Counted from the first letter of the stretch, positions 26,264 through 35,044 are shown. The stretch: 61,763 bases of DNA from an uncultured Collinsella sp. (GCA_902482035.1 CABSYW010000012.1:1-61763), one strand, 5' to 3'. The notes: a model not told the origin generated them from the sequence alone. Numbers and translations: made by a program.

Positions 26264-27229
26264 ATGGAGAACAAGTACGTTTGCTCCGTCGATATCGGCG
26301 GCACCAAGATTGCGACTGCCATTATGGAGTATCCGGCTGATGGCAGCGTGCCCCATCCGGTCTTTGAAGCTGAGGTTCCCACCGAGGCCCAGGAGGGCGG
26401 CGAGGCCGTCTTCCAGCGTATCGAGGCGTCCATCAAAGCTGCTCTCGAGGCGAATCCCGATGTCGAGGTCCTCGGTGTCGGTATCGGTGCCGCCGGTGTC
26501 GTCGATCCCAAGACGGGCGCCATCGCGTATGCCAACGAGATCATGCCCGGCTGGTCCGGCGTTCAGTTGGGGCCGCGTCTGCGCGAGGACCTTGGTCTTC
26601 CCGTTGCCGTGGTGGGCGACGTGCAGGCTCATGCTCTGGGCGAGGCCCACTGGGGCGTCGGCAAGGGCAAGTTCTCCGTCTTGTGTCTGGGCATCGGTAC
26701 GGGCATCGGCGGCGCATATGTCGAGAACGGCCGCGTGATGCAGGGCTTCCATGGTGCTGCTGGTCATATGGGCCACATCGAGTGCTCGGCTGCCGCTGGC
26801 ATTCCCTGCGCCTGCGGACGTTCTGGCCATCTTGAGTCGGTTGCTTCGGGCACTTCCATTGGTCGTATGTACGATGAGCGCTTTGGTCGCGTCGACCCCA
26901 GCCGTCCTTCGGTCGGTCGCGACGTGAACGACCTGTGCCGTGCGGGCGACGCAAAGGCGACCGAGGTCATCCATGACGCCGGCTTTGCGCTGGGCGCCAG
27001 CTTGGGCTCGCTTGCCAACATCTTGGATCCCGAGGTTATCGTGCTTTCGGGAGGTGTGATTCACCAGGGTCCCGATTGGCGTTCACAGACGTGGAAGGAT
27101 TCGGTGCACGAGGGCTATGCCAGCCAGGCGCTCGATCCGCTTCAGGACACGCCGATTCTCATCGGTTCTCTGGAGGGCGATGCTCCGCTCATCGGTGCCG
27201 CCGAACACCTTCTTGCATCGTTGAAGTAA
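26264..27229 (+). CDS. nanK: ROK-family sugar kinase, probable N-acetylmannosamine kinase
   Basis: Phosphorylates a sugar, here probably N-acetylmannosamine at O6, feeding NanE. The N-terminal phosphate loop is DIGGTKIATAI (residues 10-20), the catalytic region GIGAAGVVDPKTG and later GTGIGGAYV, and the ROK zinc motif reads CACGRSGHLE with Cys182 and Cys184, but His189 where most family members have a third Cys. The preceding GHMGHIEC supplies the usual His ligand. Length 321 residues is normal; no N-terminal DNA-binding domain, so it is a kinase and not a ROK repressor. AAGGAG lies six bases before ATG 26264. Confidence 0.85.
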   Translation: MENKYVCSVDIGGTKIATAIMEYPADGSVPHPVFEAEVPTEAQEGGEAVFQRIEASIKAALEANPDVEVLGVGIGAAGVVDPKTGAIAYANEIMPGWSGVQLGPRLREDLGLPVAVVGDVQAHALGEAHWGVGKGKFSVLCLGIGTGIGGAYVENGRVMQGFHGAAGHMGHIECSAAAGIPCACGRSGHLESVASGTSIGRMYDERFGRVDPSRPSVGRDVNDLCRAGDAKATEVIHDAGFALGASLGSLANILDPEVIVLSGGVIHQGPDWRSQTWKDSVHEGYASQALDPLQDTPILIGSLEGDAPLIGAAEHLLASLK

Positions 27230-27246
27230 ACATAACTACCAAGCGC

Positions 27247-27344
27247 GCCTTCTGAGGTGCCGCAGATTGACGTGAAAGAGGAGCGAAGCGTAGTTCGGTA
27301 CGCGAGCGACGGTTTGAACGTCAAGGTGCGGTGTCTCAGAAGGC
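27247..27344 (+). promoter_or_regulatory. 98-base hairpin between nanK and nanE
   Basis: An uninterrupted 18-bp RNA stem forms between 27247-27264 and 27327-27344, including three consecutive G-U wobbles, then a 2x2 internal loop, a 7-bp helix (27267-27273/27318-27324), purine-rich internal loops (GAAAGAGGAGCGAA and GAGCGACGGTTTG) and an apical GCGTA/TACGC stem. The wobbles suggest it acts as RNA. A TGTTTT follows, and nanE starts 25 bases later. Confidence 0.65.
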
Positions 27345-27369
27345 TGTTTTGAGAAAGGTTGAGTCGAAC

Positions 27370-28056
27370 ATGACCGTTGATCCTTTGATCCAGTCCCTGA
27401 AGGGCAAGCTCGTCGTGAGCGTTCAGGCCTATATGGGCGAGCCGCTTCGTACGCCCGAGACCATGGCTCAAATGTCTCGCGCCTGCGAGCTTGGCGGCGC
27501 CGCCGCCATTCGCTGCCAAGGCCTTGCCGACATTGCCGCCATTAAGGGTCGCTGTGAGGTTCCTGTTATCGGCCTGTGGAAGGATGGGCACGAGGGCGTC
27601 TACATCACGCCGACGCTGCGTCATGCTCGCGCCTGCGTTGCCGCCGGTGCCGACATCGTGGCGATTGACGCCACCGATCGCCCACGTCCCGATGGCAAGT
27701 CGGTCGAGGATACCTTCCGCCCGCTGCACGAGGAGGGCGTGCTCCTGATGGCCGACTGTGCCACCATCGAGGATATTCGTCGTGCTGTCGACATGGGCTT
27801 CGACCTGGTGTCCACCACGCTTTCTCATGGTGTTGCCGCTATCGACTGCACCATGGCCGATGGCCCCGATCTGCCGCTTCTGCGTCAGGCGACCGAGGAA
27901 TTCCCCGGTCTCCCCATCATCTGCGAGGGCCGCGTGCACACGCCCGAGGAGGCCCGCGCCGCGATTGATGCGGGCGCCTGGGCCGTTGTCGTCGGCACCG
28001 CCATCACGCACCCCACGAGTATTACAAGTTGGTTCAAGGCTGCGCTTGAGGCGTAA
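27370..28056 (+). CDS. nanE: N-acetylmannosamine-6-phosphate 2-epimerase
   Basis: Converts ManNAc-6-phosphate to GlcNAc-6-phosphate, the exit of sialic-acid catabolism toward NagA/NagB. The 228-residue TIM barrel shows the NanE hallmarks: SVQAYMGEPLRTPE with the N-terminal Gln, AIRCQG, PVIGLWKDGHEGVYITPT (catalytic Lys), DIVAIDATDRPRP and ICEGRVHTPEEARAAIDAGAWAVVVGTAIT. The gene ends the nan operon; a terminator follows. ATG 27370 has an AAAGG 11 bases upstream, a weak spacing, so initiation may depend on the structure just before it. Confidence 0.93.
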   Translation: MTVDPLIQSLKGKLVVSVQAYMGEPLRTPETMAQMSRACELGGAAAIRCQGLADIAAIKGRCEVPVIGLWKDGHEGVYITPTLRHARACVAAGADIVAIDATDRPRPDGKSVEDTFRPLHEEGVLLMADCATIEDIRRAVDMGFDLVSTTLSHGVAAIDCTMADGPDLPLLRQATEEFPGLPIICEGRVHTPEEARAAIDAGAWAVVVGTAITHPTSITSWFKAALEA

Positions 28057-28107
28057 GACAGGCCTCGTATCCGCTTGGGGCGGTATACTCAATAAAGGCA
28101 ATTGATC

Positions 28108-28143
28108 GCGCGGGATCCGCTGGCCGGGTCCCGCGCTTGTTTT
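28108..28143 (+). terminator. Terminator of the nan operon
   Basis: A GC-rich stem (28108-28117 with 28127-28136) is followed by TTGTTTT. It lies immediately before the rapZ ribosome site (AGGAGG at 28144-28149). Confidence 0.8.
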
Positions 28144-28154
28144 AGGAGGCACAC

Positions 28155-29075
28155 ATGCAAAAGGGAGATGCCATGGATGCGGCGGAGCGCTCGGAGCGCA
28201 TCCCCGATATCGTCATCATCACCGGAATGTCCGGATCGGGCCGAACGCAGGCCATGCATGTGTTCGAGGACATGGGCTATTTTTGCATCGACAACTTGCC
28301 TCCGCGTCTGATCGCCCAGCTTGCCGAACTCGTCGGCATCAATACGGGCGTGGGCAGGCATCTTGCCGTCACCTGCGACCTGCGCAGCCAGGGCTTGTTC
28401 GATGAGCTGCTCGATGCCGTTGCCGCGCTCGAGGAGCGCGAGATGAGCTGTGACATCGTGTTTCTCGAGGCCTCTGACGAGGTGCTGATCCGTCGTTATA
28501 GCGAAAACCGCCGTCGCCATCCCATTGCCAAGCCGGGGGAGACTACGGCCGATGCGATTCAGCGCGAGCGCCTGCAGCTGCAGGGCGTTCGCGACCGAGC
28601 TGACATGATTATCGATACGAGCCGCTTGCGCACTTCTGCTCTGCGCAATAAATTGCGCATGGCGTTCTCCGAGCTGTCCGACCAGCAGCTCATGGACGTT
28701 CACGTGTTCTCGTTTGGCTTTAAGCACGGCATGCCCGTCGAGGCGGACATTATGATCGACGTCCGCTTCCTGCCCAATCCGTTCTACGATCCCGAGATGC
28801 GCACCATGACCGGTCTCGATAAAAAGGTCTCCGATTTTGTTTTGGACCATCCCAAGACCCAGGAGTTCTGGAAGGCCTGGACGCAGCTGCTCGATACGGT
28901 GATGCCGGGCTATATCACGGAGGGCAAGCCGCAGCTTTCTATCGCCATCGGCTGTACGGGCGGTCAACACCGCAGCGTTGCCATCGCCGAGGCCACGGCA
29001 CGTTATTTGGAAGGCGCCCAATATCACGTGAGCATTTCCCATCGCGACCTGTCGCGCGCCAACACGAAAGCATAG
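28155..29075 (+). CDS. rapZ: RapZ/YvcJ-family nucleotide-binding protein
   Basis: A P-loop protein that hydrolyses nucleotides and in enterobacteria is an RNase adapter sensing GlcN6P; its role in Actinobacteria is less clear. The GMSGSGRTQA Walker-type loop (Arg variant, as in other actinobacterial members) is near residue 22, followed by FCIDNLPP, the YSENRRRHP segment and the C-terminal IGCTGGQHRSVAIAE motif conserved in the family. Length 306 residues is normal. AGGAGG precedes ATG 28155. Only 6 bases separate it from whiA; the usual intervening yvcK gene is absent. Confidence 0.92.
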   Translation: MQKGDAMDAAERSERIPDIVIITGMSGSGRTQAMHVFEDMGYFCIDNLPPRLIAQLAELVGINTGVGRHLAVTCDLRSQGLFDELLDAVAALEEREMSCDIVFLEASDEVLIRRYSENRRRHPIAKPGETTADAIQRERLQLQGVRDRADMIIDTSRLRTSALRNKLRMAFSELSDQQLMDVHVFSFGFKHGMPVEADIMIDVRFLPNPFYDPEMRTMTGLDKKVSDFVLDHPKTQEFWKAWTQLLDTVMPGYITEGKPQLSIAIGCTGGQHRSVAIAEATARYLEGAQYHVSISHRDLSRANTKA

Positions 29076-29081
29076 GCCTGC

Positions 29082-30011
29082 ATGTCGTTTACCGCCGAGG
29101 TGCGTGACGAGCTCGCGCGCTGCGAACCCGAATGTGAATACTGCGATTTGTCGACGCTTGCCGCCCTGACGCGTGTGAGCGGTACACTTTCGCTGGCCGG
29201 CTCCGGGCGGTATCGTTTGACGGTCGCGACCGAGACGGGTGCCGTCGCGCGTACGATGATCACACTGACGCATCGCATCCTTAAGCTCAAAACGGAATTC
29301 ACCGTTCGTAAATCGGTCTTGCATAAGGTCCGTAACTATCTCATTACCCTGCCCGATCAGCCCGACCTGGACAAGGCTCTGGTGCTGCTGGGCATTCTCG
29401 ACCGCAGGGGAGGGCTCGTCGCTGGTGTTCCCCGGCACATCGTTGCCCGTCCCTGCTGCAGGCTTGCCTACATCCGCGGCGCGCTCATCGCCGGCGGTTT
29501 CGTGGCCGATCCACGCGGCGATTTTCATTTGGAGATTGCGGTGCAGGGCGAGCAATATGCCAAGGGACTTTGCGATTTGTTGGAGCAGATTGGGGTCCAT
29601 GCGCGTGTTAATGCACGGCGCGGATCCTTTGCTGTCTACATTAAGAGCGCCGAGGAGATCGAGCAGCTCCTAAAGCTGGTCGGCGCCAAGTGCAGCGTTG
29701 CCGAGATCGAGGAAGCGCGCGCGGTCAAATTGGTTAAGAACGACGTAAACCGTCGCGTGAATGCCGAACTGGCCAATCAGACCAGAAGTGCGGGTGCCGC
29801 CCAGCATCAGCTTGCGTTGATCGATGAGCTCGAACAGCGGGGTTTGCGCGACACGCTTCCGGACGCCTTGGCAGTCTTTTGCGACCTGCGCGAGCGCTAT
29901 CCCGATCTGTCGCTGCGTGATTTGGGGGAGATGGCTGACCCTCCCTTGTCGAAGTCTGCCCTGTACCATCGCGTTTTGAGGCTTGAAAAGCTCATTGAAG
30001 CAAACAAGTAG
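29082..30011 (+). CDS. whiA: WhiA-type regulator
   Basis: A DNA-binding protein combining a LAGLIDADG-like N-terminal domain (LAALTRVSGTL, ILDRRGGLVAGVPRHIVARPCCRLAYIRGAFI-like region) and a C-terminal helix-turn-helix (LSLRDLGEMADPPLSKSALYHRVLRLEKL). In Streptomyces it activates sporulation division genes; in Bacillus it influences cell division. 309 residues, normal length. It is coupled to rapZ and precedes the glycolytic cluster, the standard actinobacterial order. No terminator is obvious before the gap promoter region. Confidence 0.94.
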   Translation: MSFTAEVRDELARCEPECEYCDLSTLAALTRVSGTLSLAGSGRYRLTVATETGAVARTMITLTHRILKLKTEFTVRKSVLHKVRNYLITLPDQPDLDKALVLLGILDRRGGLVAGVPRHIVARPCCRLAYIRGALIAGGFVADPRGDFHLEIAVQGEQYAKGLCDLLEQIGVHARVNARRGSFAVYIKSAEEIEQLLKLVGAKCSVAEIEEARAVKLVKNDVNRRVNAELANQTRSAGAAQHQLALIDELEQRGLRDTLPDALAVFCDLRERYPDLSLRDLGEMADPPLSKSALYHRVLRLEKLIEANK

Positions 30012-30056
30012 TTTGAAGTATCGACTTATATACGGATTTAGCTGCTATTTTATTCT

Positions 30057-30070
30057 TTAAAACGTTTTAA
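30057..30070. promoter_or_regulatory. 14-bp palindrome upstream of gap
   Basis: TTAAAACGTTTTAA is a perfect palindrome 135 bases before the gap start. Its AAACGTTT core resembles LacI-family catabolite operators. A possible -10 TATATT lies at 30127-30132. Confidence 0.5.
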
Positions 30071-30204
30071 CGTAAATTTGATTTTCAATTTCGAGCATTC
30101 TCGTGAAATTCAAGTCAAAAAAAAGGTATATTAGGCGAGTGGTTAGTTTGTGGGCCTCAACGGCGGGCGCTGTAGCTCGCGGGGGCCTTACGAAAGGAGA
30201 CACA

Positions 30205-31230
30205 ATGGCAGTAAAGGTTGCTATTAACGGCTTCGGTCGCATCGGTCGTCTGGCTTTCCGTCAGATGTTCGGTCATGAGGGCTCCGAGATCGTCGCTATC
30301 AACGACCTCACCTCTCCCGATATGCTCGCTTACCTGCTGAAGTACGACTCCACGCAGGGCAACTACGCTCGCGATCACGAGGTCGTTGCTGGCGAGGATT
30401 CCATCACCGTTGACGGCAAGGAGATCAAGATCTACAAGGAGGCCGACGCCAACAACCTGCCTTGGGGCGACCTCGACGTCGACGTCGTTCTCGAGTGCAC
30501 CGGCTTCTACACCAGCAAGGCTAAGGCTCAGGCCCACATCAACGCTGGCGCCAAGAAGGTCGTCATCTCCGCTCCGGCCGGCAGCGATCTGCCCACCATC
30601 GTGTACAACGTCAACCATGAGACGCTGACCGCTGAGGACAACATCATCTCCGCTGCTTCCTGCACGACGAACTGCCTCGCCCCGATGGCCAAGGGCCTGA
30701 ACGACTTCGCCCCCATCGTCTCCGGCATCATGACCACCATCCACGCCTTCACCGGCGACCAGATGCCGCTCGACGGCCCGCAGCGCAAGGGCAACTTCCG
30801 TCGCTCCCGCGCCTGCTCCGAGAACATCGTCCCGAACACCACGGGCGCTGCCAAGGCCATCGGCCTGGTTCTCCCCGAGCTCAACGGCAAGCTCATCGGT
30901 GCCGCCCAGCGCGTCCCGACGCCGACCGGCTCGCTGACCAACCTCTACGCCGTCGTTGACAAGAAGGTCACCGTCGACGAGGTCAACGCTGCCATGAAGG
31001 CCTACGCCGAGACCATCCCCGATACCTTCGCCTACAACGAGGACCAGATCGTCTCCCGCGACATCGTCGGCGAGACCCACGGCTCTATCTTCGACGCCAC
31101 GCAGACCATGGCCTCCGACCTCGGCAACGGCCAGACCCTCGTTCAGGTCACCTCTTGGTACGACAACGAGAACTCCTACACCTCTCAGATGGTCCGCACC
31201 ATCAAGTACTTCGAGAAGTTCGTTGCTTAA
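30205..31230 (+). CDS. gap: Glyceraldehyde-3-phosphate dehydrogenase, type I
   Basis: Oxidises and phosphorylates glyceraldehyde-3-phosphate with NAD+ in glycolysis. The NAD-binding start INGFGRIGRLAFR is at residues 7-19, and the catalytic SCTTNCLAP motif places Cys153. Length 341 residues is normal. ATG 30205 follows AAAGGAGA; the open frame extends 34 codons upstream without a ribosome site. Codon use is extremely biased, fitting very high expression. It has its own terminator, so pgk-tpiA-gpmI are a separate or read-through unit. Confidence 0.97.
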   Translation: MAVKVAINGFGRIGRLAFRQMFGHEGSEIVAINDLTSPDMLAYLLKYDSTQGNYARDHEVVAGEDSITVDGKEIKIYKEADANNLPWGDLDVDVVLECTGFYTSKAKAQAHINAGAKKVVISAPAGSDLPTIVYNVNHETLTAEDNIISAASCTTNCLAPMAKGLNDFAPIVSGIMTTIHAFTGDQMPLDGPQRKGNFRRSRACSENIVPNTTGAAKAIGLVLPELNGKLIGAAQRVPTPTGSLTNLYAVVDKKVTVDEVNAAMKAYAETIPDTFAYNEDQIVSRDIVGETHGSIFDATQTMASDLGNGQTLVQVTSWYDNENSYTSQMVRTIKYFEKFVA

Positions 31231-31269
31231 TTTGGCTTTTAGCGAATAGCTCGTTGAGCGTCTAAAGAA

Positions 31270-31314
31270 GGGCGCGGCCTCATAGGGCTTACACCCTAGG
31301 GTCGCGCCCTTTTT
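31270..31314 (+). terminator. Terminator after gap
   Basis: A stem 31270-31276 with 31303-31309, with an inner TAGGG/CCCTA pairing, is followed by five T residues. It lies 57 bases before the pgk start. Confidence 0.8.
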
Positions 31315-31370
31315 ATAAGAAATCGTCTGCCGTAATGGGAGGCAGACACGTACGAAAGGTAGAAGCAAAC

Positions 31371-32561
31371 ATGGCCTTTACCAAGAAGACCGTCCGCGAC
31401 ATCGATGTCGACGGCAAGCGCGTTCTCGTCCGCGTTGACTTCAACGTGCCTATCAAGGATGGCGTCGTTGGCGACACCACCCGTATCAAGGCTGCCCTGC
31501 CCACCATCAACTATCTCGTTGAGCACAACGCTCGCGTCATCCTCATGAGCCACCTCGGCCGTCCCGATGGCACCGGCTTCCAGCCCGAGCTGTCCCTCGA
31601 GCCCGTCGCCAAGAAGCTCGCCGAGCTCTCTGGTCTCGACGTTGCCTTTGTCGCCGACACTTACGGCGAGAAGGCTGCCGAGGCTGTCGCTGCCGTCGAG
31701 CCGGGCAAGGTTCTCGTTCTCGAGAACGTCCGCTTCGATAAGCGTGAGAAGAAGAACGATCCCGAGATCGCCAAGAAGCTCGCTTCCTATGGTGACGTCT
31801 TCGTTCTCGATGCCTTCGGCACCGCTCACCGCGCCCAGGGTTCCGTCGTGGGCCCCGCCGCTTACCTGCCTGCTGTCGCTGGCTTCCTGCTTGAGAAGGA
31901 GGTCGACACGCTGACCGGCATCTTCGCCGAGCCCGAGCGCCCCTTCGTCGCTATCGTCGGCGGTTCCAAGGTTTCCTCCAAGATCGGCGTTCTCGATCAC
32001 CTCATCGACTCCGCTGACACCCTGATCATCGGTGGCGGCATGGCCTACACCTTCTTCCTGGCTCAGGGCCTGTCCGTTGGTCAGTCCCTCAAGGAAGAGG
32101 ACTGGGTCGAGCGCGCCGGCGAGATGCTTAAGAAGGCCGAGGAGAAGGGCGTCAAGATCCTGCTCCCCATCGACAACCGCGTTGCCGATCACTTTGGCGA
32201 GGACGCTGTCCCCGAGGTTGTCGCTTCCGACGCTATCCCCGACGATCGTGAGGGTATGGACATCGGCCCCAAGACCGAGGAGCTTTACGCCGAGGCCGTC
32301 AAGGGCGCCAAGACCGTGTTCTGGAACGGCCCCATGGGCGTCTTCGAGTTTGACAACTTCGCTCACGGCACCCAGGCTATTGCCGAGGCTGTCGCCGAGG
32401 CCGACTGCACCTCGATCATCGGCGGTGGCGACTCTGTCGCAGCTGTCAACAAGTTCAACCTGGCCGACAAGATGAGCTGGATCTCCACCGGTGGTGGCGC
32501 TTCCATGGAGCTCGTCGAGGGTAAGGCCCTGCCCGGAGTGGAGGCGCTTCTCGATGCCTAA
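31371..32561 (+). CDS. pgk: Phosphoglycerate kinase
   Basis: Transfers the acyl phosphate of 1,3-bisphosphoglycerate to ADP. Family motifs include KRVLVRVDFNVPI (residues 14-26), LMSHLGRPDG, VAIVGGSKVSSKI, WNGPMGVFE and the terminal GGGDSVAAVNKF and STGGGASMELVEGK loops. Length 396 residues is normal. The start is ATG 31371 after GAAAGG; longer upstream frames lack a ribosome site. It overlaps tpiA by 8 bases (ATGCCTAA), so the two are coupled. Confidence 0.97.
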   Translation: MAFTKKTVRDIDVDGKRVLVRVDFNVPIKDGVVGDTTRIKAALPTINYLVEHNARVILMSHLGRPDGTGFQPELSLEPVAKKLAELSGLDVAFVADTYGEKAAEAVAAVEPGKVLVLENVRFDKREKKNDPEIAKKLASYGDVFVLDAFGTAHRAQGSVVGPAAYLPAVAGFLLEKEVDTLTGIFAEPERPFVAIVGGSKVSSKIGVLDHLIDSADTLIIGGGMAYTFFLAQGLSVGQSLKEEDWVERAGEMLKKAEEKGVKILLPIDNRVADHFGEDAVPEVVASDAIPDDREGMDIGPKTEELYAEAVKGAKTVFWNGPMGVFEFDNFAHGTQAIAEAVAEADCTSIIGGGDSVAAVNKFNLADKMSWISTGGGASMELVEGKALPGVEALLDA

Positions 32562-33321
32562 TCGCACCCTTCTTATCGCTGGCAACTGGAAGATGAACAA
32601 CGACGTCGCCGAGGCCGCCAAGCTCGCCGACGAGCTGGCTCAGGCTCTGCCCGAGGTTCCGGCTGGCGTCGAGGTGCTCGTCTGCCCTCCGACCATCGAC
32701 ATCACCACGGTTCATGACCGCATGCAGGCTGCCCCCATCGCCCTCGGTGCACAGAACGTGTACTGGGAGGCCAAGGGTGCCTTCACCGGTGAGTCCTCTT
32801 GCGACATGCTCAAGTCCGCTGGCTGCACCTACTGCATCATCGGTCACTCTGAGCGTCGCGACTACTTCCACGAGACCGACGAGGATCAGAACAAGAAGGC
32901 CAAGGCCCTCGTTGCCGCCGGTCTTGTTCCCGTCTTCTGCTGCGGCGAGTCCCTTGAGGTCCGCGAGGCTGGCACCTATGTCGAGCACGTCGTGAACCAG
33001 GTCAAGGCTGGCCTTGCTGGTCTTGAGATCACCTGCCCCAAGCAGGTCGTCGTCGCCTACGAGCCCATCTGGGCCATCGGCACCGGCAAGACTGCTACCG
33101 CCGAGGACGCTCAGGAGGTCTGCGGCGCTATCCGTGAGACCCTCAAGGAGATGTTCGGCGAGGAGCTCGCTAACGGTATCCGCGTTCTCTATGGTGGCTC
33201 TGCCAAGCCTGGCAACATCGCCGAGCTCGTCGCCAAGCCCGACGTTGACGGCGCCCTCGTGGGCGGCGCTTCGCTCAAGGCTGCCGACTTCGCCTCTATG
33301 GTCGTCAAGGCAGGCGAGTAG
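32554..33321 (+). CDS. tpiA: Triosephosphate isomerase
   Basis: Interconverts dihydroxyacetone phosphate and glyceraldehyde-3-phosphate. The TIM barrel shows AGNWKMN (catalytic Lys), GHSERRDYF (His95-type electrophile), AYEPIWAIGTGKTA (catalytic Glu) and LYGGSAKPGN. Length 255 residues is normal. The ATG lies inside the end of pgk, with TGGAGG upstream within pgk. gpmI follows after five bases, so pgk-tpiA-gpmI form one operon. Confidence 0.97.
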   Translation: MPNRTLLIAGNWKMNNDVAEAAKLADELAQALPEVPAGVEVLVCPPTIDITTVHDRMQAAPIALGAQNVYWEAKGAFTGESSCDMLKSAGCTYCIIGHSERRDYFHETDEDQNKKAKALVAAGLVPVFCCGESLEVREAGTYVEHVVNQVKAGLAGLEITCPKQVVVAYEPIWAIGTGKTATAEDAQEVCGAIRETLKEMFGEELANGIRVLYGGSAKPGNIAELVAKPDVDGALVGGASLKAADFASMVVKAGE

Positions 33322-33326
33322 GACAT

Positions 33327-34880
33327 ATGGCACAGCGTCATCTTCCCGCACTCCTGATCATCATGGACGGCTGCGGCCTGGCTCCGGCCGATGGCGAGAA
33401 CGCCGTCGCCGCTGCCAAGACGCCCTTCCTTGATAGCCTGTACGAGAAGTACCCCCACACCACGCTCGGCGCTTCGGGCGAGGACGTGGGTCTTCCCGAT
33501 GGCCAGATGGGCAACTCCGAGGTGGGTCACCTCAACATCGGTGCCGGCCGCATCGTGTTCCAGGAGCTTTCGCGCATCAACAACGCCATCAAGGACGGCT
33601 CCATCGCCAAGAACGAGGTCTTCGTCAAGGCTATGGACGACGTCAAGGCTGACGGCAAGACTCTCCACCTCATGGGCCTTATGAGCCCTGGCGGTGTTCA
33701 TTCTCACATGAACCACGTCGAGGCTCTGGTCAAGATGGCTGCCGAGCACGGTGTCAAGACCGTTCGCGTCCACGCCTTCATGGATGGCCGCGACGTTGAC
33801 CCGCAGTCCGGCGCTGGCTACATGAGTGAGTTCTGCGCCTTCCTGGCCAAGATCTCCGAGGAGACCGGTTGCGACGCTCGCGTTGCCACCGTCTCGGGCC
33901 GTTATTGGGCCATGGACCGCGATAATCGTTGGGAGCGCATCCAGCGCGCCTACGACGTCATGGTCAACGCGTCCGATGCCGATACAGACCCCGTTGCCGG
34001 TATCAAGGCCTACTACGAGAAAGACCCGCGCGGCGACGAGTTCGTCGAGCCCTTCGCTGCCCACAACGAGGGCATCCACGAGGGCGACGCGGCCATCTTC
34101 TTCAACTTCCGTCCCGACCGCGCCCGTCAGATGACCCGCGTGTTCACGGACAAGGAGTTCGACGGCTTTGAGCGCAAGCAGATCAAGCTTTCGCACTTTG
34201 TGACGATGACCGAGTACGATCCGACGTTTGATGTCGAGGTCGCCTTCCCCAAGACGTTCCCCGAGAACGTCCTGGCCGACGTTATCGCCGCCAATGGCCT
34301 GAAGCAGCTGCACACCGCCGAGACCGAGAAGTACGCCCACGTGACGTTCTTCCTCAACGGCGGCATCGAGGAGCCCAAGGAAGGCGAGGAGCGCGTGCTC
34401 GTCGCTTCCCCCAAGGTCGCTACCTACGATCTGCAGCCTGAGATGAGCGCTCCCGAGGTTACCGAGAAGCTCGTCGCCGCTATTAACGAGGATCGCGCTG
34501 ATTTCTATATCGTGAACTTCGCGAACTGCGACATGGTTGGTCACACCGGTGTCTTCGACGCCGCCGTTAAGGCCGTCGAGGCTGTTGACGATGCCCTGTC
34601 CAAGGTTGTCCCGGCGATTCTCGCCAAGGGCGGCTTTGCGCTGATCACCGCCGACCACGGCAACGCCGACCACATGTTTGACGTTGCTTCCGACGGTTCC
34701 AAGCATCCGTTCACGGCTCACACCACCAACCGTGTGCCGTTCATCATCGTTGATGAGAAGGCCAAGCTCACCGGTATCGAGGACGGCCGTCTTTCCGATA
34801 TCGCTCCGACCATGCTCACCATGGCTGGTATTGAGCCTTCCGCCGAGATGACGGGTCGCGTGCTCGCCACCGAGGCCTAG
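33327..34880 (+). CDS. gpmI: 2,3-bisphosphoglycerate-independent phosphoglycerate mutase
   Basis: Interconverts 3- and 2-phosphoglycerate by a manganese-dependent phosphoserine mechanism. The metal-binding MDGCGLAP begins the protein, GQMGNSEVGHLNIGAGR carries the nucleophilic Ser near residue 62, HSHMNH and DGRDVDPQSG line the phosphotransferase cleft, and ITADHGNAD supplies metal ligands. Length 517 residues is normal. It is the last gene of the triose operon; a strong terminator follows. No enolase gene is in the window. Confidence 0.96.
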   Translation: MAQRHLPALLIIMDGCGLAPADGENAVAAAKTPFLDSLYEKYPHTTLGASGEDVGLPDGQMGNSEVGHLNIGAGRIVFQELSRINNAIKDGSIAKNEVFVKAMDDVKADGKTLHLMGLMSPGGVHSHMNHVEALVKMAAEHGVKTVRVHAFMDGRDVDPQSGAGYMSEFCAFLAKISEETGCDARVATVSGRYWAMDRDNRWERIQRAYDVMVNASDADTDPVAGIKAYYEKDPRGDEFVEPFAAHNEGIHEGDAAIFFNFRPDRARQMTRVFTDKEFDGFERKQIKLSHFVTMTEYDPTFDVEVAFPKTFPENVLADVIAANGLKQLHTAETEKYAHVTFFLNGGIEEPKEGEERVLVASPKVATYDLQPEMSAPEVTEKLVAAINEDRADFYIVNFANCDMVGHTGVFDAAVKAVEAVDDALSKVVPAILAKGGFALITADHGNADHMFDVASDGSKHPFTAHTTNRVPFIIVDEKAKLTGIEDGRLSDIAPTMLTMAGIEPSAEMTGRVLATEA

Positions 34881-34905
34881 TAGAAAACAAATACCGTTTT
34901 CTAGT

Positions 34906-34940
34906 AAGGGGGTTGTCCACAACCGGACAACCCCCTTTTT
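34906..34940 (+). terminator. Terminator after gpmI
   Basis: A perfect 13-bp stem (34906-34918 with 34925-34937, loop ACAACC) runs into five T residues. Confidence 0.93.
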
Positions 34941-35044
34941 GGTATTTCTGCCATTTCCGCCCCGTCCTTGAGTGGCAGGTAGGGAAGAGCGGGGGATTGT
35001 GGTACAGTACTGGAGTTTGAACTGTTCTATTAAGGAGCTTATCT

